Source: Oceanicola granulosus HTCC2516
GTDB lineage: Bacteria > Pseudomonadota > Alphaproteobacteria > Rhodobacterales > Rhodobacteraceae
NCBI RefSeq assembly: GCF_000153305.1
Contig: NZ_CH724107.1
Coordinates: forward strand, 1,375,010-1,439,009
Direction of reading: 5' to 3'
DNA length: 64,000 nucleotides
A program made the translations under genes and the position numbers. Of the stretch, positions 50,761 to 58,717 are shown in pieces; within the stretch, counting starts at the first letter, position 1; each line of letters opens with the position of its first letter. The notes beneath the pieces were generated by a model, which saw nothing but the letters and a program-made list of their open reading frames with translations, was not told the DNA's origin and made no database searches.

Positions 50761-52176
50761 TTACGTGATGATGTCGACGCGCCCGTCGCCGAGGATCGGC
50801 CGGTCGTCGCTCTGCTGGTCGGGCTCGGGGTCGCCGCTGGCGGCGAGGGCGGTCTCGGGCGCGTCCTGCTGCTGTCGCTGGCCGCCGCGCTCGAAGGTGC
50901 CGAATTCGAGGTCTCCCGCGCCGAGATCGCTGCCGGCGGCGCCGAGAAGGCCGAGGAGCGTGTCGCGGTCGGTGCGCAGCGCTTGCAGGACGCCGGGATT
51001 CTCGACCTTCATCACCACCCGCAGCGCACCCTCCTCGGTGCGCATCAGCTCGACCTCGATCTGGCCGAGCCCGTCGGGGCGCAGCTGCACCACCGTCCGG
51101 CCCTCGCCGACGCCGACCTGCTGGATCTGCGCCGCGATCTTGCGCGTGAAGGGCGCGGCCTCCGGCGGCGCGGGCGGCGCGGCGGGCGTGGCCGCGGCGG
51201 GGGCGGCGGGGCGCGGGGCGCTTTCGGTGGCCGGGAGCGCGGCGGGCTCGGCGGCGGCCTCGGGCGCGGCGTTGGCGAGCGCGGTGACGGCGATCTCCAC
51301 CAGTCGCGGCCCGGCGGGCAGTTTCGGTGCGGCCTTCAGGTCGGGCGCGGCGAGCGCCTGGGAGACCTCGATCCTCTGCGTCGCGGCGGGCGTCGTGGGC
51401 TGCTCGGGCGCGCCGGGCGGGCGGACCTCCCCGACGGCCGGGCTCAACCGGATCGCCTCATTGCTCGGCGCCGTCCGCGTCATGAGAGCCTGCTCCGGCA
51501 CGGCGTCTTGGCGGCCCTGACCGGGCGCGGCGAGGGGCTGGGCCGTCTCGCCTGCTGGCGGCGCCGGGGCGGTTTCGGGCTCTTGCTGCAGCACACTTGA
51601 GGCGGGGATATCGGTCGCCACCGGCTGAACCGCCTCGGCTCTCGGGGGTGCGGCGCGCGCCACGGCCTGCTCCGGTGCGGCCCGCGCCATGGTCTGCTCC
51701 GGTGCGGCCCGCGCCATGGTCTGCTCCGGTGCGGCGAGCGCGCGGACCTGCTCGAACAGGTCCGGCAGCGTCGGCGCACTCTCGGCGCTGCCGGGTTCCA
51801 GTGCCCCGGCCAGCGCCGCCCGCACCTGACCCAGCAGCCCGGCGCCGGTCTCGGTGTCGAACGCGGCGATCAGCCCCGCGAGCGCCTCGAGGCCCTCGGC
51901 CAGCACCGCCTCCGCCTGCTCGGGCGTCACCGCCGCCGCGAGATCGTCCGACAGGCCCGTCTCCAGCGCCTCGAGCGCCGCGAACAGCTCCGCCACCGGC
52001 TCCTCGGCGGACACCTCCGCCGGGGCCTGTGCCTGCCCCTGACCCTGCCCCGCCAGCGCCTGCATCACCTGCTGCAGCGCCTCGGCGAAACCGGCCACCG
52101 CCGGCGCCTGCCCGGCGGCCACCGGCGGGACGGCACCGGAGGAGACGGACGGCGAGAGAAGCGCGACGAGGTTCAT
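50761..52176 (-). CDS. fliK: Flagellar hook-length control protein FliK
   Basis: A 471-residue protein with a long Ala/Pro/Glu-rich ruler region and a globular C-terminal Flg_hook domain (VQLRPDGLGQIEVELMRTEEGALRVVMKVE, in part). FliK measures the hook and triggers the FlhB switch. A nine-residue repeat, APEQTMARA, occurs near residues 147-170 from a 27-bp DNA repeat. The ATG at 52176 overlaps the sigma factor stop by four bases. Confidence 0.88.
   Translation of the reverse strand: MNLVALLSPSVSSGAVPPVAAGQAPAVAGFAEALQQVMQALAGQGQGQAQAPAEVSAEEPVAELFAALEALETGLSDDLAAAVTPEQAEAVLAEGLEALAGLIAAFDTETGAGLLGQVRAALAGALEPGSAESAPTLPDLFEQVRALAAPEQTMARAAPEQTMARAAPEQAVARAAPPRAEAVQPVATDIPASSVLQQEPETAPAPPAGETAQPLAAPGQGRQDAVPEQALMTRTAPSNEAIRLSPAVGEVRPPGAPEQPTTPAATQRIEVSQALAAPDLKAAPKLPAGPRLVEIAVTALANAAPEAAAEPAALPATESAPRPAAPAAATPAAPPAPPEAAPFTRKIAAQIQQVGVGEGRTVVQLRPDGLGQIEVELMRTEEGALRVVMKVENPGVLQALRTDRDTLLGLLGAAGSDLGAGDLEFGTFERGGQRQQQDAPETALAASGDPEPDQQSDDRPILGDGRVDIIT
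51667..51735 (-). repeat. fliK: Tandem 27-bp repeat inside fliK
   Basis: Two exact 27-base copies (51667-51693 and 51694-51720) and a partial third (51721-51735 or slightly further) encode repeats of APEQTMARA. The repeat lies in the ruler region, where a change in copy number would alter ruler length. Confidence 0.85.
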
Positions 52177-52898
52177 GTGAGCATCCCCTTGGAGAACCCG
52201 CCCTCGATCAGCCGCTGGCGCAGCCGGCCCATGGCGCGTGTTTCGATCTGGCGCAGCCGCGTCGGGCTCATCGACAGCTCCGCCGCGAGCGCGTCGACCG
52301 GCGCGGGGCGGTCGCTCAGCTTGCGCCGGGCGAGGATGGTGCGCTCCGTCTCCGACAGGCTCGCGAGCGCCGCGTGCAGCAGCCGCGCGGCGGCGTCGCG
52401 GCTCGAGTCGCGGATGATGCGGTCCTCGGGGGTCGGCTCGGGGCAGGCGAGCCGGTCGGACATGTCGTCCTCCTCCGACGCCCGCGCCCCGCCGTCGAGC
52501 GCGACCACGTTGCGCTGCGCCAGCGCCTCGCCCGCGCGCCGCGCCTCGGCCAGCGCCTTGACCGGCACGTCGATGACCGCGCTGATCCGCCCGTAGGCCT
52601 CCGCCATCGCCGTCCTCAGCCACCAGGCGGCGTAGGTCGAGAAGCGCACCTCCCGGGTCAGGTCGAACCGCTCGGCGGCGCGCATCAGGGCGATCATCCC
52701 CTCGGCCACGAGATCCTCGATGTAGGAGGGGTTGTCGGTCCAGCGGGTCGCCTGGGCGTAGGCCTGCCGCGCGTGCGAGCGCAGCAGCAGCTCGAGCGAC
52801 GCCCGGTCGCCCTCGCCCTGCCATTTCTCGATCGCCTGTCGCTCCTGGTCGAGGCCGAGGAGCGGCTCCTTGAGAGCTTCGGCGTAGCTGTAGCCCAT
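52173..52898 (-). CDS. RpoH-like sigma factor of the flagellar locus
   Basis: A 241-residue sigma-70 family protein. Region 2 is seen as DLVAEGMIALMRAAERFD and VRFSTYAAWWLRTAMAEAYGR, and region 4 as LSETERTILARRK followed by a helix-turn-helix ending RLRQIETRAMGRLRQ. This layout is closest to RpoH-type factors but clearly divergent, and it is not a FliA-type sigma-28. It leads sigma-fliK-flgD. The start ATG lies eight bases from a long inverted repeat and has no clear ribosome site. Confidence 0.82.
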   Translation of the reverse strand: MGYSYAEALKEPLLGLDQERQAIEKWQGEGDRASLELLLRSHARQAYAQATRWTDNPSYIEDLVAEGMIALMRAAERFDLTREVRFSTYAAWWLRTAMAEAYGRISAVIDVPVKALAEARRAGEALAQRNVVALDGGARASEEDDMSDRLACPEPTPEDRIIRDSSRDAAARLLHAALASLSETERTILARRKLSDRPAPVDALAAELSMSPTRLRQIETRAMGRLRQRLIEGGFSKGMLT

Positions 52899-52906
52899 GT
52901 TTTGGC

Positions 52907-52941
52907 GCTTATCTATTCTTGCTCAACAAGAATAGATAAGC
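52907..52941. promoter_or_regulatory. 15-bp perfect inverted repeat next to the sigma factor start
   Basis: GCTTATCTATTCTTG (52907-52921) and its exact reverse complement (52927-52941) flank a five-base loop. The repeat ends eight bases before the sigma factor ATG. It lacks a T-run, so an operator or an mRNA hairpin is more likely than a terminator. Confidence 0.7.
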
Positions 52942-52972
52942 ACATCTGCACGAGTCGGGGAACGCTCCTGCG

Positions 52973-52988
52973 GTTAAGGAACCTTAAC
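52973..52988. promoter_or_regulatory. 16-bp palindrome GTTAAGGAACCTTAAC upstream of the sigma factor
   Basis: A perfect palindrome made of two TTAAC-type half-sites with a six-base spacer, one base shorter than the CtrA consensus. It overlaps the stop codon of the preceding gene and lies about 75 bases before the sigma factor start. Confidence 0.55.
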
Positions 52989-53724
52989 GGTCGCGGCTGA
53001 GCACCTGTGCCGCCCGCCGCTCCTCGCGCGCGAGGTGGGCGGTGACGGCGCCTTCGGCCTCCTCGAGCCACGCATCGTGCGCCCGCAGGCCGCCCGAGAA
53101 GCACATCAGCGACGCCGGCACCGCGCGCGGCGGCACGAAGCCCGCGTCGCACGAGGCGAGGTAGGCGTGCAGCCGGCTGTCGGAGAGGAAATCGGGGCTG
53201 ACGAACATGCCGCTCGTCTCCGTCCGGCTCGAGCGGGCGCCCGACCAGTAGGCGCCGAGCGACGCGCCGAGCCCGGCCCGGAAGCGCTCCGGCGACAGGC
53301 CGAGGTGGCGGAACTCGGTGCCTTCGGCGAGCCGCGCGTAAGAGGCCGCCATCGCGAACAGCGCCCGCGTCTCCACGTCGAGCGCGAAGCCGCCGCGTTC
53401 GACCACGCCGACCAGCGCCTCGCCGACCACGGACCCGATCCGGTAGGAGACGGCCTCGGGCGCCGCGTCCCAGGCGCCTGCCGCCTGGATCACCACGAGC
53501 GAGCCGTAGGGAACGTCGATGTCGAGTTCTTCCGCCAGAACGTCGCCGAGCGGCAGCGCCGGCATCAGTTCGGTCTCGTCACCCAGCACGAGGGTGCGCT
53601 CGATGCCGTGACTGGCCTCGAGCATGATGGTGCTGACCGGCAACAGCCGGTGCAGGAGGTCTTGTGCCTTGGTGGTTGCGGGGGATCTGGAAGGGGCGAA
53701 CGCGCCCTGCCAGACAAGCTCCAT
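52984..53724 (-). CDS. Flagellar-locus protein of unknown function
   Basis: A 246-residue soluble protein with no signal peptide or membrane helix. I do not recognise the family. The first half has LVLGDETELMPALPLGDVLAEELDIDV, the second is helical and ends with a basic, Arg-rich tail. It is transcribed just before the sigma factor, fliK and flgD, so a regulatory role, such as control of the sigma factor, is a reasonable guess. The ATG at 53724 was chosen because AGGA lies five bases upstream. The gap 53725-53877 before it is AT-rich and may hold its promoter. Confidence 0.65.
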   Translation of the reverse strand: MELVWQGAFAPSRSPATTKAQDLLHRLLPVSTIMLEASHGIERTLVLGDETELMPALPLGDVLAEELDIDVPYGSLVVIQAAGAWDAAPEAVSYRIGSVVGEALVGVVERGGFALDVETRALFAMAASYARLAEGTEFRHLGLSPERFRAGLGASLGAYWSGARSSRTETSGMFVSPDFLSDSRLHAYLASCDAGFVPPRAVPASLMCFSGGLRAHDAWLEEAEGAVTAHLAREERRAAQVLSRDR

Positions 53725-53877
53725 AAGGGTCCTGTCTCTCATGATTTTGCGGCTTTCTGCCTACTGCCTCAGATTTATTATTACCCAGAGGCTATTGCGG
53801 GCTGAAGCTCATGTGAAGACAAATTCGTTAAGACTTCCGAAACCGTTGCAGCGAGGTGTCGCTGCGGCAGTTCCGCG

Positions 53878-54915
53878 TCACTCGCCGGCAGGTGCGGCGG
53901 GGTACTGCATCAACACCTCGATGCGGCGGTTCTCCGGGGCGTCGGGAATGTCGGGAACGCGCAGCTCCGTCGCCGCGAGCCCGCTGATCTCGACGATCCG
54001 CGCCGCGTCGACCCCGGCCGCGATGAGCGTGCGGCGCGCGGCGTTGGCGCGGTCGGCGGAGAGTTCCCAGTTGCTGTAGCCGTCGCGGGCGCCCGAGAAG
54101 GGGACGGAGTCGGTGTGGCCGGTGATCGCCACCGGGTAAGGCAGGCCCCGGATCGTCTCGCCGACGACGCCGATCAGCTCGCGGGTCGACTCCTCGATCT
54201 CGGCGCTGCCCGAGCGGAACATCGCGACGCCCTCGTGATCGACGATCTGGAAGCGCAGGCCCAGGTCGGTCGCGTCGACGAGCAGGTTCTCGGCGAAGGT
54301 CGCCAGCTCCGGGTCCTCCGCGATCCGCTCCTCGACCTCGCCGCGCAGCACCTCGAGCGCCGCCGCGCGCTGCTCGGCCAGCTCGGCGGCCGCCAGCGCG
54401 GCCTCGCTCGCGGCGGTGCCGGCCTCACCCTCGGACGCCTCGGGCGCGCTGCCGGCACCGTCGAGCGGCGTCGTCTCGCCATCCACCACCTCGCCGGCGG
54501 CGGCGTGCAGGCGGGCGAAGGGATCGTCGCCGAGATCCTCGACCGGCACGTACTCCACGATCACCGAGGGCGCCTCGGGCGTGCGGTTGGCGCTGATCTC
54601 GAGCGGGTTCTCCTGGCCGAAGCTCGGCAGCTCGGGCACCACCCCGCCGCCACGGGTGCCCTGCCCCTCCACGGCCTCGCCGTCGAGCAGGCCGCTGCCG
54701 GCGCCGTCGGCCGTCACGAGGCTGGGGGTGAAGTAGTCGGCGATGCCGCGCAGCTTCTCCTCGTCGGAGGCCGCGATGATCCACATCAGCAGGAAGAACG
54801 CCATCATCGCCGTCATGAAGTCGGCATAGGCCACCTTCCAGCCACCGCCGTGGTGGCCGTCATGGGCGTCCTCGGTCATGCGCCGGATGATGATCGGTTG
54901 CTTCTCGCTCGACAC
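53878..54915 (-). CDS. motB: Flagellar motor stator protein MotB
   Basis: A 345-residue stator protein. The single membrane helix VAYADFMTAMMAFFLLMWIIA carries the proton-binding Asp, and an OmpA-like peptidoglycan-binding domain lies at the C terminus (ITGHTDSVPF, NWELSADRANAARRTLIAAGV). A long acidic linker separates the two. The gene follows mucR by 23 bases on the same strand, away from motA, which is encoded on the opposite strand at 56711. Confidence 0.93.
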   Translation of the reverse strand: MSSEKQPIIIRRMTEDAHDGHHGGGWKVAYADFMTAMMAFFLLMWIIAASDEEKLRGIADYFTPSLVTADGAGSGLLDGEAVEGQGTRGGGVVPELPSFGQENPLEISANRTPEAPSVIVEYVPVEDLGDDPFARLHAAAGEVVDGETTPLDGAGSAPEASEGEAGTAASEAALAAAELAEQRAAALEVLRGEVEERIAEDPELATFAENLLVDATDLGLRFQIVDHEGVAMFRSGSAEIEESTRELIGVVGETIRGLPYPVAITGHTDSVPFSGARDGYSNWELSADRANAARRTLIAAGVDAARIVEISGLAATELRVPDIPDAPENRRIEVLMQYPAAPAGE

Positions 54916-54938
54916 CGGTTCCTGCCCCTATCGTCCGC

Positions 54939-55385
54939 TCAGGCGAGCTTTTCGGCGTCGGCCGGCTTCTGGACGGCGCTGCGGTCGTACTTGCCGAAGC
55001 CCGCGCCCTTAGCGTAGCTCGCCTTCTGGCGGCTGTAGTTCGGCGCGACGAGCGGCATCTCCTCGGGGAGGCCGAAGCGGCGGCGGTATTGCTGCTCGGT
55101 GAGGCCGTGCTCGGCGCCCAGGTGACGCTTGAGCATCTTGAAGCCGCGCCCGCAGCACAGGCAGTAGACCTTGTCGGGCGTCACCGCCTGCTCGATCGGC
55201 AGCGCCGGCTCGGCGGCGGCCTCGGGCGCCGGGGCGGCGGCGCGCGCGACGGCGGTCTCGCCGCCGACTTCACGGCGCAGCTTGCTGTAGAGTTCGACGA
55301 TGGCGTCGGGTTCGACATCGGGCCGTGCGGCGAAGGCCGACACGATACTGAGGATCACGTCGTCCTCGTGGTCATCCTTGGTCAT
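54939..55385 (-). CDS. mucR: MucR/Ros-family zinc-finger regulator
   Basis: A 148-residue transcription factor with the prokaryotic zinc finger CLCCGRGFKMLKRHLGAEHG (two Cys and two His ligands) and the following LTEQQYRRRFGLP. MucR/Ros proteins control motility, exopolysaccharide and virulence in rhizobia and Brucella by binding AT-rich DNA. Being encoded inside the flagellar locus directly before motB is unusual. The ATG at 55385 fits family length. The upstream gap 55386-55629 has a near-CtrA box at 55609-55624 (TTAA-N7-TGAAC). Confidence 0.88.
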   Translation of the reverse strand: MTKDDHEDDVILSIVSAFAARPDVEPDAIVELYSKLRREVGGETAVARAAAPAPEAAAEPALPIEQAVTPDKVYCLCCGRGFKMLKRHLGAEHGLTEQQYRRRFGLPEEMPLVAPNYSRQKASYAKGAGFGKYDRSAVQKPADAEKLA

Positions 55386-55629
55386 GTTGATCACTCTGCT
55401 TTCGTGCATTCTGCTCATGGCGTGAAGACGATAACCATGCGTCTTCCGCCAAGCTGATACGGCACCGCTCGCGGTACCGCGCTCATTCGACTTTCTGTCG
55501 ATGGTCTTGCGGCCCGGCAGCGCCGGCCGCGTCTTGTCTGCTGATGCCCTGCCTCGATCGCTTGGGCTTTTCTTCTTGTTGTTACATCTAATACTTGGGC
55601 CGACAAGGTTAACAGAGGTTGAACACTCG

Positions 55630-56610
55630 TCATCGGACGATTTCCGCCACCATCGGCGGCGCCTCCCCGCCTGCCAGCCCCGCCTGCAGGGCCGCGCCGA
55701 CGGCGATGGAGCACAGGAAGGTCGTGACCAGCAGCGCCAGGTTGCGTGCCGGCAGCGGCAGGCGGCGGCGCGCCGGCGGCGGCAGGGGGAGCGGGGCGCG
55801 GGCGGCTAGCGGGGTGATGTAGAGCCCCTCCGAGGTGAGCGCGCAGCGGCCGGTCCAGTCGTCGTCGCCGATCATCTCGAGCAGGCAGCCGGGCAGCGCC
55901 TCGTCGGGGATCCAGAGGCAGAAGGCCTGCGGCGCCGCGCCGAGGTCGCCGTGGGCGTCGCGGGGGATGAAGAGGCATCCGAAATCCTGCCGCACCGACA
56001 GGCTGCCGGGCTCGACCACGTGCGGCGCCTGCTCGGCGAGCGGCCCGTGGCCGACGCTCAGTCCACCCTCGCCACGCTCGATGGCGACGTCGACCAGCAG
56101 CGCCTCGTCGTCCTCGCGGCGCACGGGCCGAAAGCCCTCGATCGGCCGCGGGGCGGGCTCGGGCGCGGCGTCCGTGGGGGCCGGCGCGGGGCCGACATCC
56201 AGGATCCAGCCCCCTGCCCCGGCTCCGGGCACGCCCTCGCGGGTCACCGCCTCGGGATCGAGTCCCTCCTCGCGCGCGAAGCCGAAGTTGATCGCGTAGT
56301 CGCGCGCGCGTTCGACGAGGCCGGGATGCTCGCGCACCAGCCGGTGCAGCTCCTGCTCCTCGGAGAACAGCAGCTTGCGCAGCGGCGCGGCCTTGGTCTC
56401 GTGGGTCGCCGCGAAGCCGCCGAGGGGCAGGCCGAGCCGATCGGCGGCCCGGCCCAGCACCTCGCCGGCCTCGCTGGCGTGGTAGATGAACGGCGCGCAC
56501 AGGTGCCGGGAGACGCACAGCGCGACGTTCATCTCCTCCGGCCATCCCGCCACGAGCCCGCGCATCTCGGTCTCGTCGATCAGGTGGAGGAACGCTCCGA
56601 GGCGATTCAT
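55630..56610 (-). CDS. Flagellar-locus tail-anchored protein of unknown function
   Basis: A 326-residue protein with a large soluble N-terminal part and one hydrophobic helix near the C terminus (about residues 292-315, NLALLVTTFLCSIAVGAAL). No family motif is recognised. A Pro/Ala-rich linker splits the soluble part near residues 150-175. GAGGAGGG sets the start at 56610. It is divergent from motA and lies upstream of mucR and motB, so a link to the motor is possible. Confidence 0.6.
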   Translation of the reverse strand: MNRLGAFLHLIDETEMRGLVAGWPEEMNVALCVSRHLCAPFIYHASEAGEVLGRAADRLGLPLGGFAATHETKAAPLRKLLFSEEQELHRLVREHPGLVERARDYAINFGFAREEGLDPEAVTREGVPGAGAGGWILDVGPAPAPTDAAPEPAPRPIEGFRPVRREDDEALLVDVAIERGEGGLSVGHGPLAEQAPHVVEPGSLSVRQDFGCLFIPRDAHGDLGAAPQAFCLWIPDEALPGCLLEMIGDDDWTGRCALTSEGLYITPLAARAPLPLPPPARRRLPLPARNLALLVTTFLCSIAVGAALQAGLAGGEAPPMVAEIVR

Positions 56611-56710
56611 GCACAACCCTCCTCTGGCCACGAAACTATACTTGCCTTTCCTTGTCTCGATGTCAATAATCCCTTCGGAAGTCTGTCGGCAACAAGCAGA
56701 AAGCGGGCCC

Positions 56711-57577
56711 ATGAACCTCTTCCTCGGTATCGCTCTCGTGTTCGGACTCGTCTTCGGCGGGTTCATCCTGTCGGGCGGCAAGCTCGACATCGTGCTCTAC
56801 GCCCTGCCCTACGAGGGGATGATGATCGGCGGCGCGGCCCTCGGCGCGTTCGTCATCGCGAATTCCTTCGGCGTCCTGAAGGGCTCGGCGATCGGCATGA
56901 TGAAGGTCATCACCGGCCCGCGCTGGAAGGCGGCCGACTACAGCGACCTGCTCAACCTGCTCTACGAGCTCAGCCGGCTCTACAAGTCCAAGGGCATCCT
57001 CGCGCTCGACGAGCACGTGGAGAACCCCAAGGATAGCGAGATCTTCAAGCGCTATCCGAAGATCCTCAAGGACCACTTCGCGACGGAGCTCATCACCGAC
57101 AGTTTCCGCATGTTGTCGATGAACTTCGACGACCAGTACCAGACCGAAGACGTCATCAACCGCAAGATCAAGAAGCACCACCATGAATCGCTCGCCCCGG
57201 CGAGCGCGGTCTCGGTCATGGCCGACGGGCTGCCCGCCATCGGGATCGTCGCGGCCGTGCTCGGCGTCATCAAGACGATGTCGGCGCTCGACCAGCCGCC
57301 CGACGTGCTGGGCAAGATGATCGGCGGCGCGCTCGTCGGGACCTTCCTCGGCGTGTTCCTCGCCTACTGCCTCGTCGCGCCGATCTCGGGCCGGCTCAAG
57401 CAGATCGAGGAGGAGGACGGGACCTTCTACCTCATCATCCGCGACGTGTTCGTCGCGATGGTCGCCAAGCACCCGCCGAACATCTGCATCGAGATCGGCC
57501 GCGGCAACATCCCGACCTCCAAGCAGCCCGACTTCTACAAGGTCGAGGCCGCCCAGAAGGAGCTGCCGGTTGCGTGA
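56711..57577 (+). CDS. motA: Flagellar motor stator protein MotA
   Basis: A 288-residue inner-membrane protein with four membrane helices and the large cytoplasmic loop that contacts FliG. ALPYEGMMIGGAALGAFVIAN near residue 35, and ADGLPAIGIVAAVLGVIKTM with the PDVLGKMIGGALVGTFLGVF segment, are characteristic. The start is the ATG at 56711, with AAGCGGGCC before it. It leads a three-gene unit with the next two ORFs. Confidence 0.95.
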   Translation: MNLFLGIALVFGLVFGGFILSGGKLDIVLYALPYEGMMIGGAALGAFVIANSFGVLKGSAIGMMKVITGPRWKAADYSDLLNLLYELSRLYKSKGILALDEHVENPKDSEIFKRYPKILKDHFATELITDSFRMLSMNFDDQYQTEDVINRKIKKHHHESLAPASAVSVMADGLPAIGIVAAVLGVIKTMSALDQPPDVLGKMIGGALVGTFLGVFLAYCLVAPISGRLKQIEEEDGTFYLIIRDVFVAMVAKHPPNICIEIGRGNIPTSKQPDFYKVEAAQKELPVA

Positions 57578-57776
57578 GATCGCTCTCCTGCTGCTCCTGC
57601 TGCCCGCTGCGGCGCAGGCCGCCGGCGGAGACGACGCGGCGGCGTCCGAGGGGCCCGTGATCCTGCTCGCGCCGCCCCCGGCCCAGCCGTTCCCGGCCGA
57701 CATCCTCGCCGAGATGCGCGCCCGCCTCGTGGCGCTCTCCGCCGAGCCCGGCACGGCGCCCGCCGAGGCGGAGTGA
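57570..57776 (+). CDS. Small exported protein downstream of motA
   Basis: A 68-residue protein starting with TTG at 57570, with AAGGAG seven bases upstream. It overlaps the motA stop by eight bases. Residues 1-17 form a signal peptide (LLLLLLPAAAQA). The mature part of about 50 residues is acidic with a Pro-rich centre. No family recognised. The coupling to motA and to the FliJ-like gene suggests a periplasmic role at the motor. Confidence 0.6.
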   Translation: MREIALLLLLLPAAAQAAGGDDAAASEGPVILLAPPPAQPFPADILAEMRARLVALSAEPGTAPAEAE

Positions 57777-58207
57777 GCCGCGCCCGGCGCATCCACGCGC
57801 TCGCCCTGCTCGAGCGGGTCGGACGGCACGAGATGGCCGAGGAGGCCCGCCAGCTCACCGAGCTGCGCAGCCGCGCGGCCCATCACCGGGCCGAGGCCGA
57901 CGCGCTGGACCGCAAGCTGGTGGAGGAGACGGCCGACATCCGCCTCGAGGCCGCGCCCTACCTGACCCGCTTCATCCAGTCGATCCGCAGCGCGGCGGCC
58001 GAGCATCTCGAGCAGGCCCGCGCCGCCGACGACGAGGCGCGGGCGCTGGAGGACCGGGTGCTCGAGGCGTTCCGCAGCCTGAAGTCGGTCCAGGTCGCGC
58101 TCGAGGGCGAGCGCGACGCCGAGGCGCGCGCCCGCCTCGCCGCCGAGACGGCCCGGCTCGACGAGCTCTCCGCCATCCGCCACGCCCGGGCCATGCGGCC
58201 CCGCTGA
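57773..58207 (+). CDS. fliJ: FliJ-like coiled-coil export chaperone
   Basis: A 144-residue, nearly all-helical protein starting with GTG, overlapping the preceding stop by four bases. Two long coiled-coil helices (about residues 5-60 and 70-135) rich in Arg, Glu and Ala match the FliJ pattern. FliJ resembles the gamma subunit of F1-ATPase and links FliI to FlhA. No other fliJ candidate exists in the locus. The call rests on structure and position because FliJ sequences vary. Confidence 0.6.
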   Translation: MSRARRIHALALLERVGRHEMAEEARQLTELRSRAAHHRAEADALDRKLVEETADIRLEAAPYLTRFIQSIRSAAAEHLEQARAADDEARALEDRVLEAFRSLKSVQVALEGERDAEARARLAAETARLDELSAIRHARAMRPR

Positions 58208-58418
58208 CGCCGCAACCGCGCCCGATTCCCGCCCGAAAGCGGCCCGGATTCTGTCCGGCGGTTTCCGCGCACGCCGCCTATCGCGCCTGAATCGCCGCCA
58301 TCGTTTCCCGAGGCGGCGCGAATTGGGGCGCAAGTTTGACGCAAAGCGGGCAGCGGCGTGATGCTGATGTGACCGAAGGGTGATGCTCGCACCGCTTCGG
58401 ACATCGGAGGACCAGACC

Positions 58419-58619
58419 ATGATGCTTTCCGCGCTGCCCGCGAAGCCATCGCCCCGGTTCCCCGCCCAGCGCGTGCGCCCCGCGCCGCTTTCGGCGGAGA
58501 CCGACCACCACGACGCCCCCCGCGCCGCCATCGCGCCGCGCCGGCCCCGCGCCATCGTGCGCGTCGCCGTCCAGCCGGCCACCGCGGCCCGCTACTACGC
58601 GGCCACCCGCGACAGCTGA
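58419..58619 (+). CDS. Small basic hypothetical protein
   Basis: A 66-residue reading frame starting with ATGATG and preceded by GGAGG at eight-base spacing. The product is Arg/Pro/Ala-rich with no signal peptide or membrane helix and is probably disordered. I do not recognise it. The gap 58208-58418 before it shows nothing I can name. The good ribosome site is the main support. Confidence 0.45.
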   Translation: MMLSALPAKPSPRFPAQRVRPAPLSAETDHHDAPRAAIAPRRPRAIVRVAVQPATAARYYAATRDS

Positions 58620-58717
58620 AACGGGCGCTGGCGAAGCCGTGTACGGATAAAGTTGGGAAATCCCGCTCTGAAGGGCCACATATGGCCCAGCCAACCAGAA
58701 CGGAGGTCATCCCTCAC

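Noticed and set aside
52901-52925. Possible sigma-54 promoter near TGGCGC...TTGC
   Set aside because: The GG and GC elements are about 15 bases apart instead of 10, so the consensus is not met. The sequence is better explained by the inverted repeat.
55609-55624. CtrA box upstream of mucR
   Set aside because: TTAA-N7-TGAAC has one mismatch and lies about 224 bases from the start, so it is too weak to list as a separate feature.
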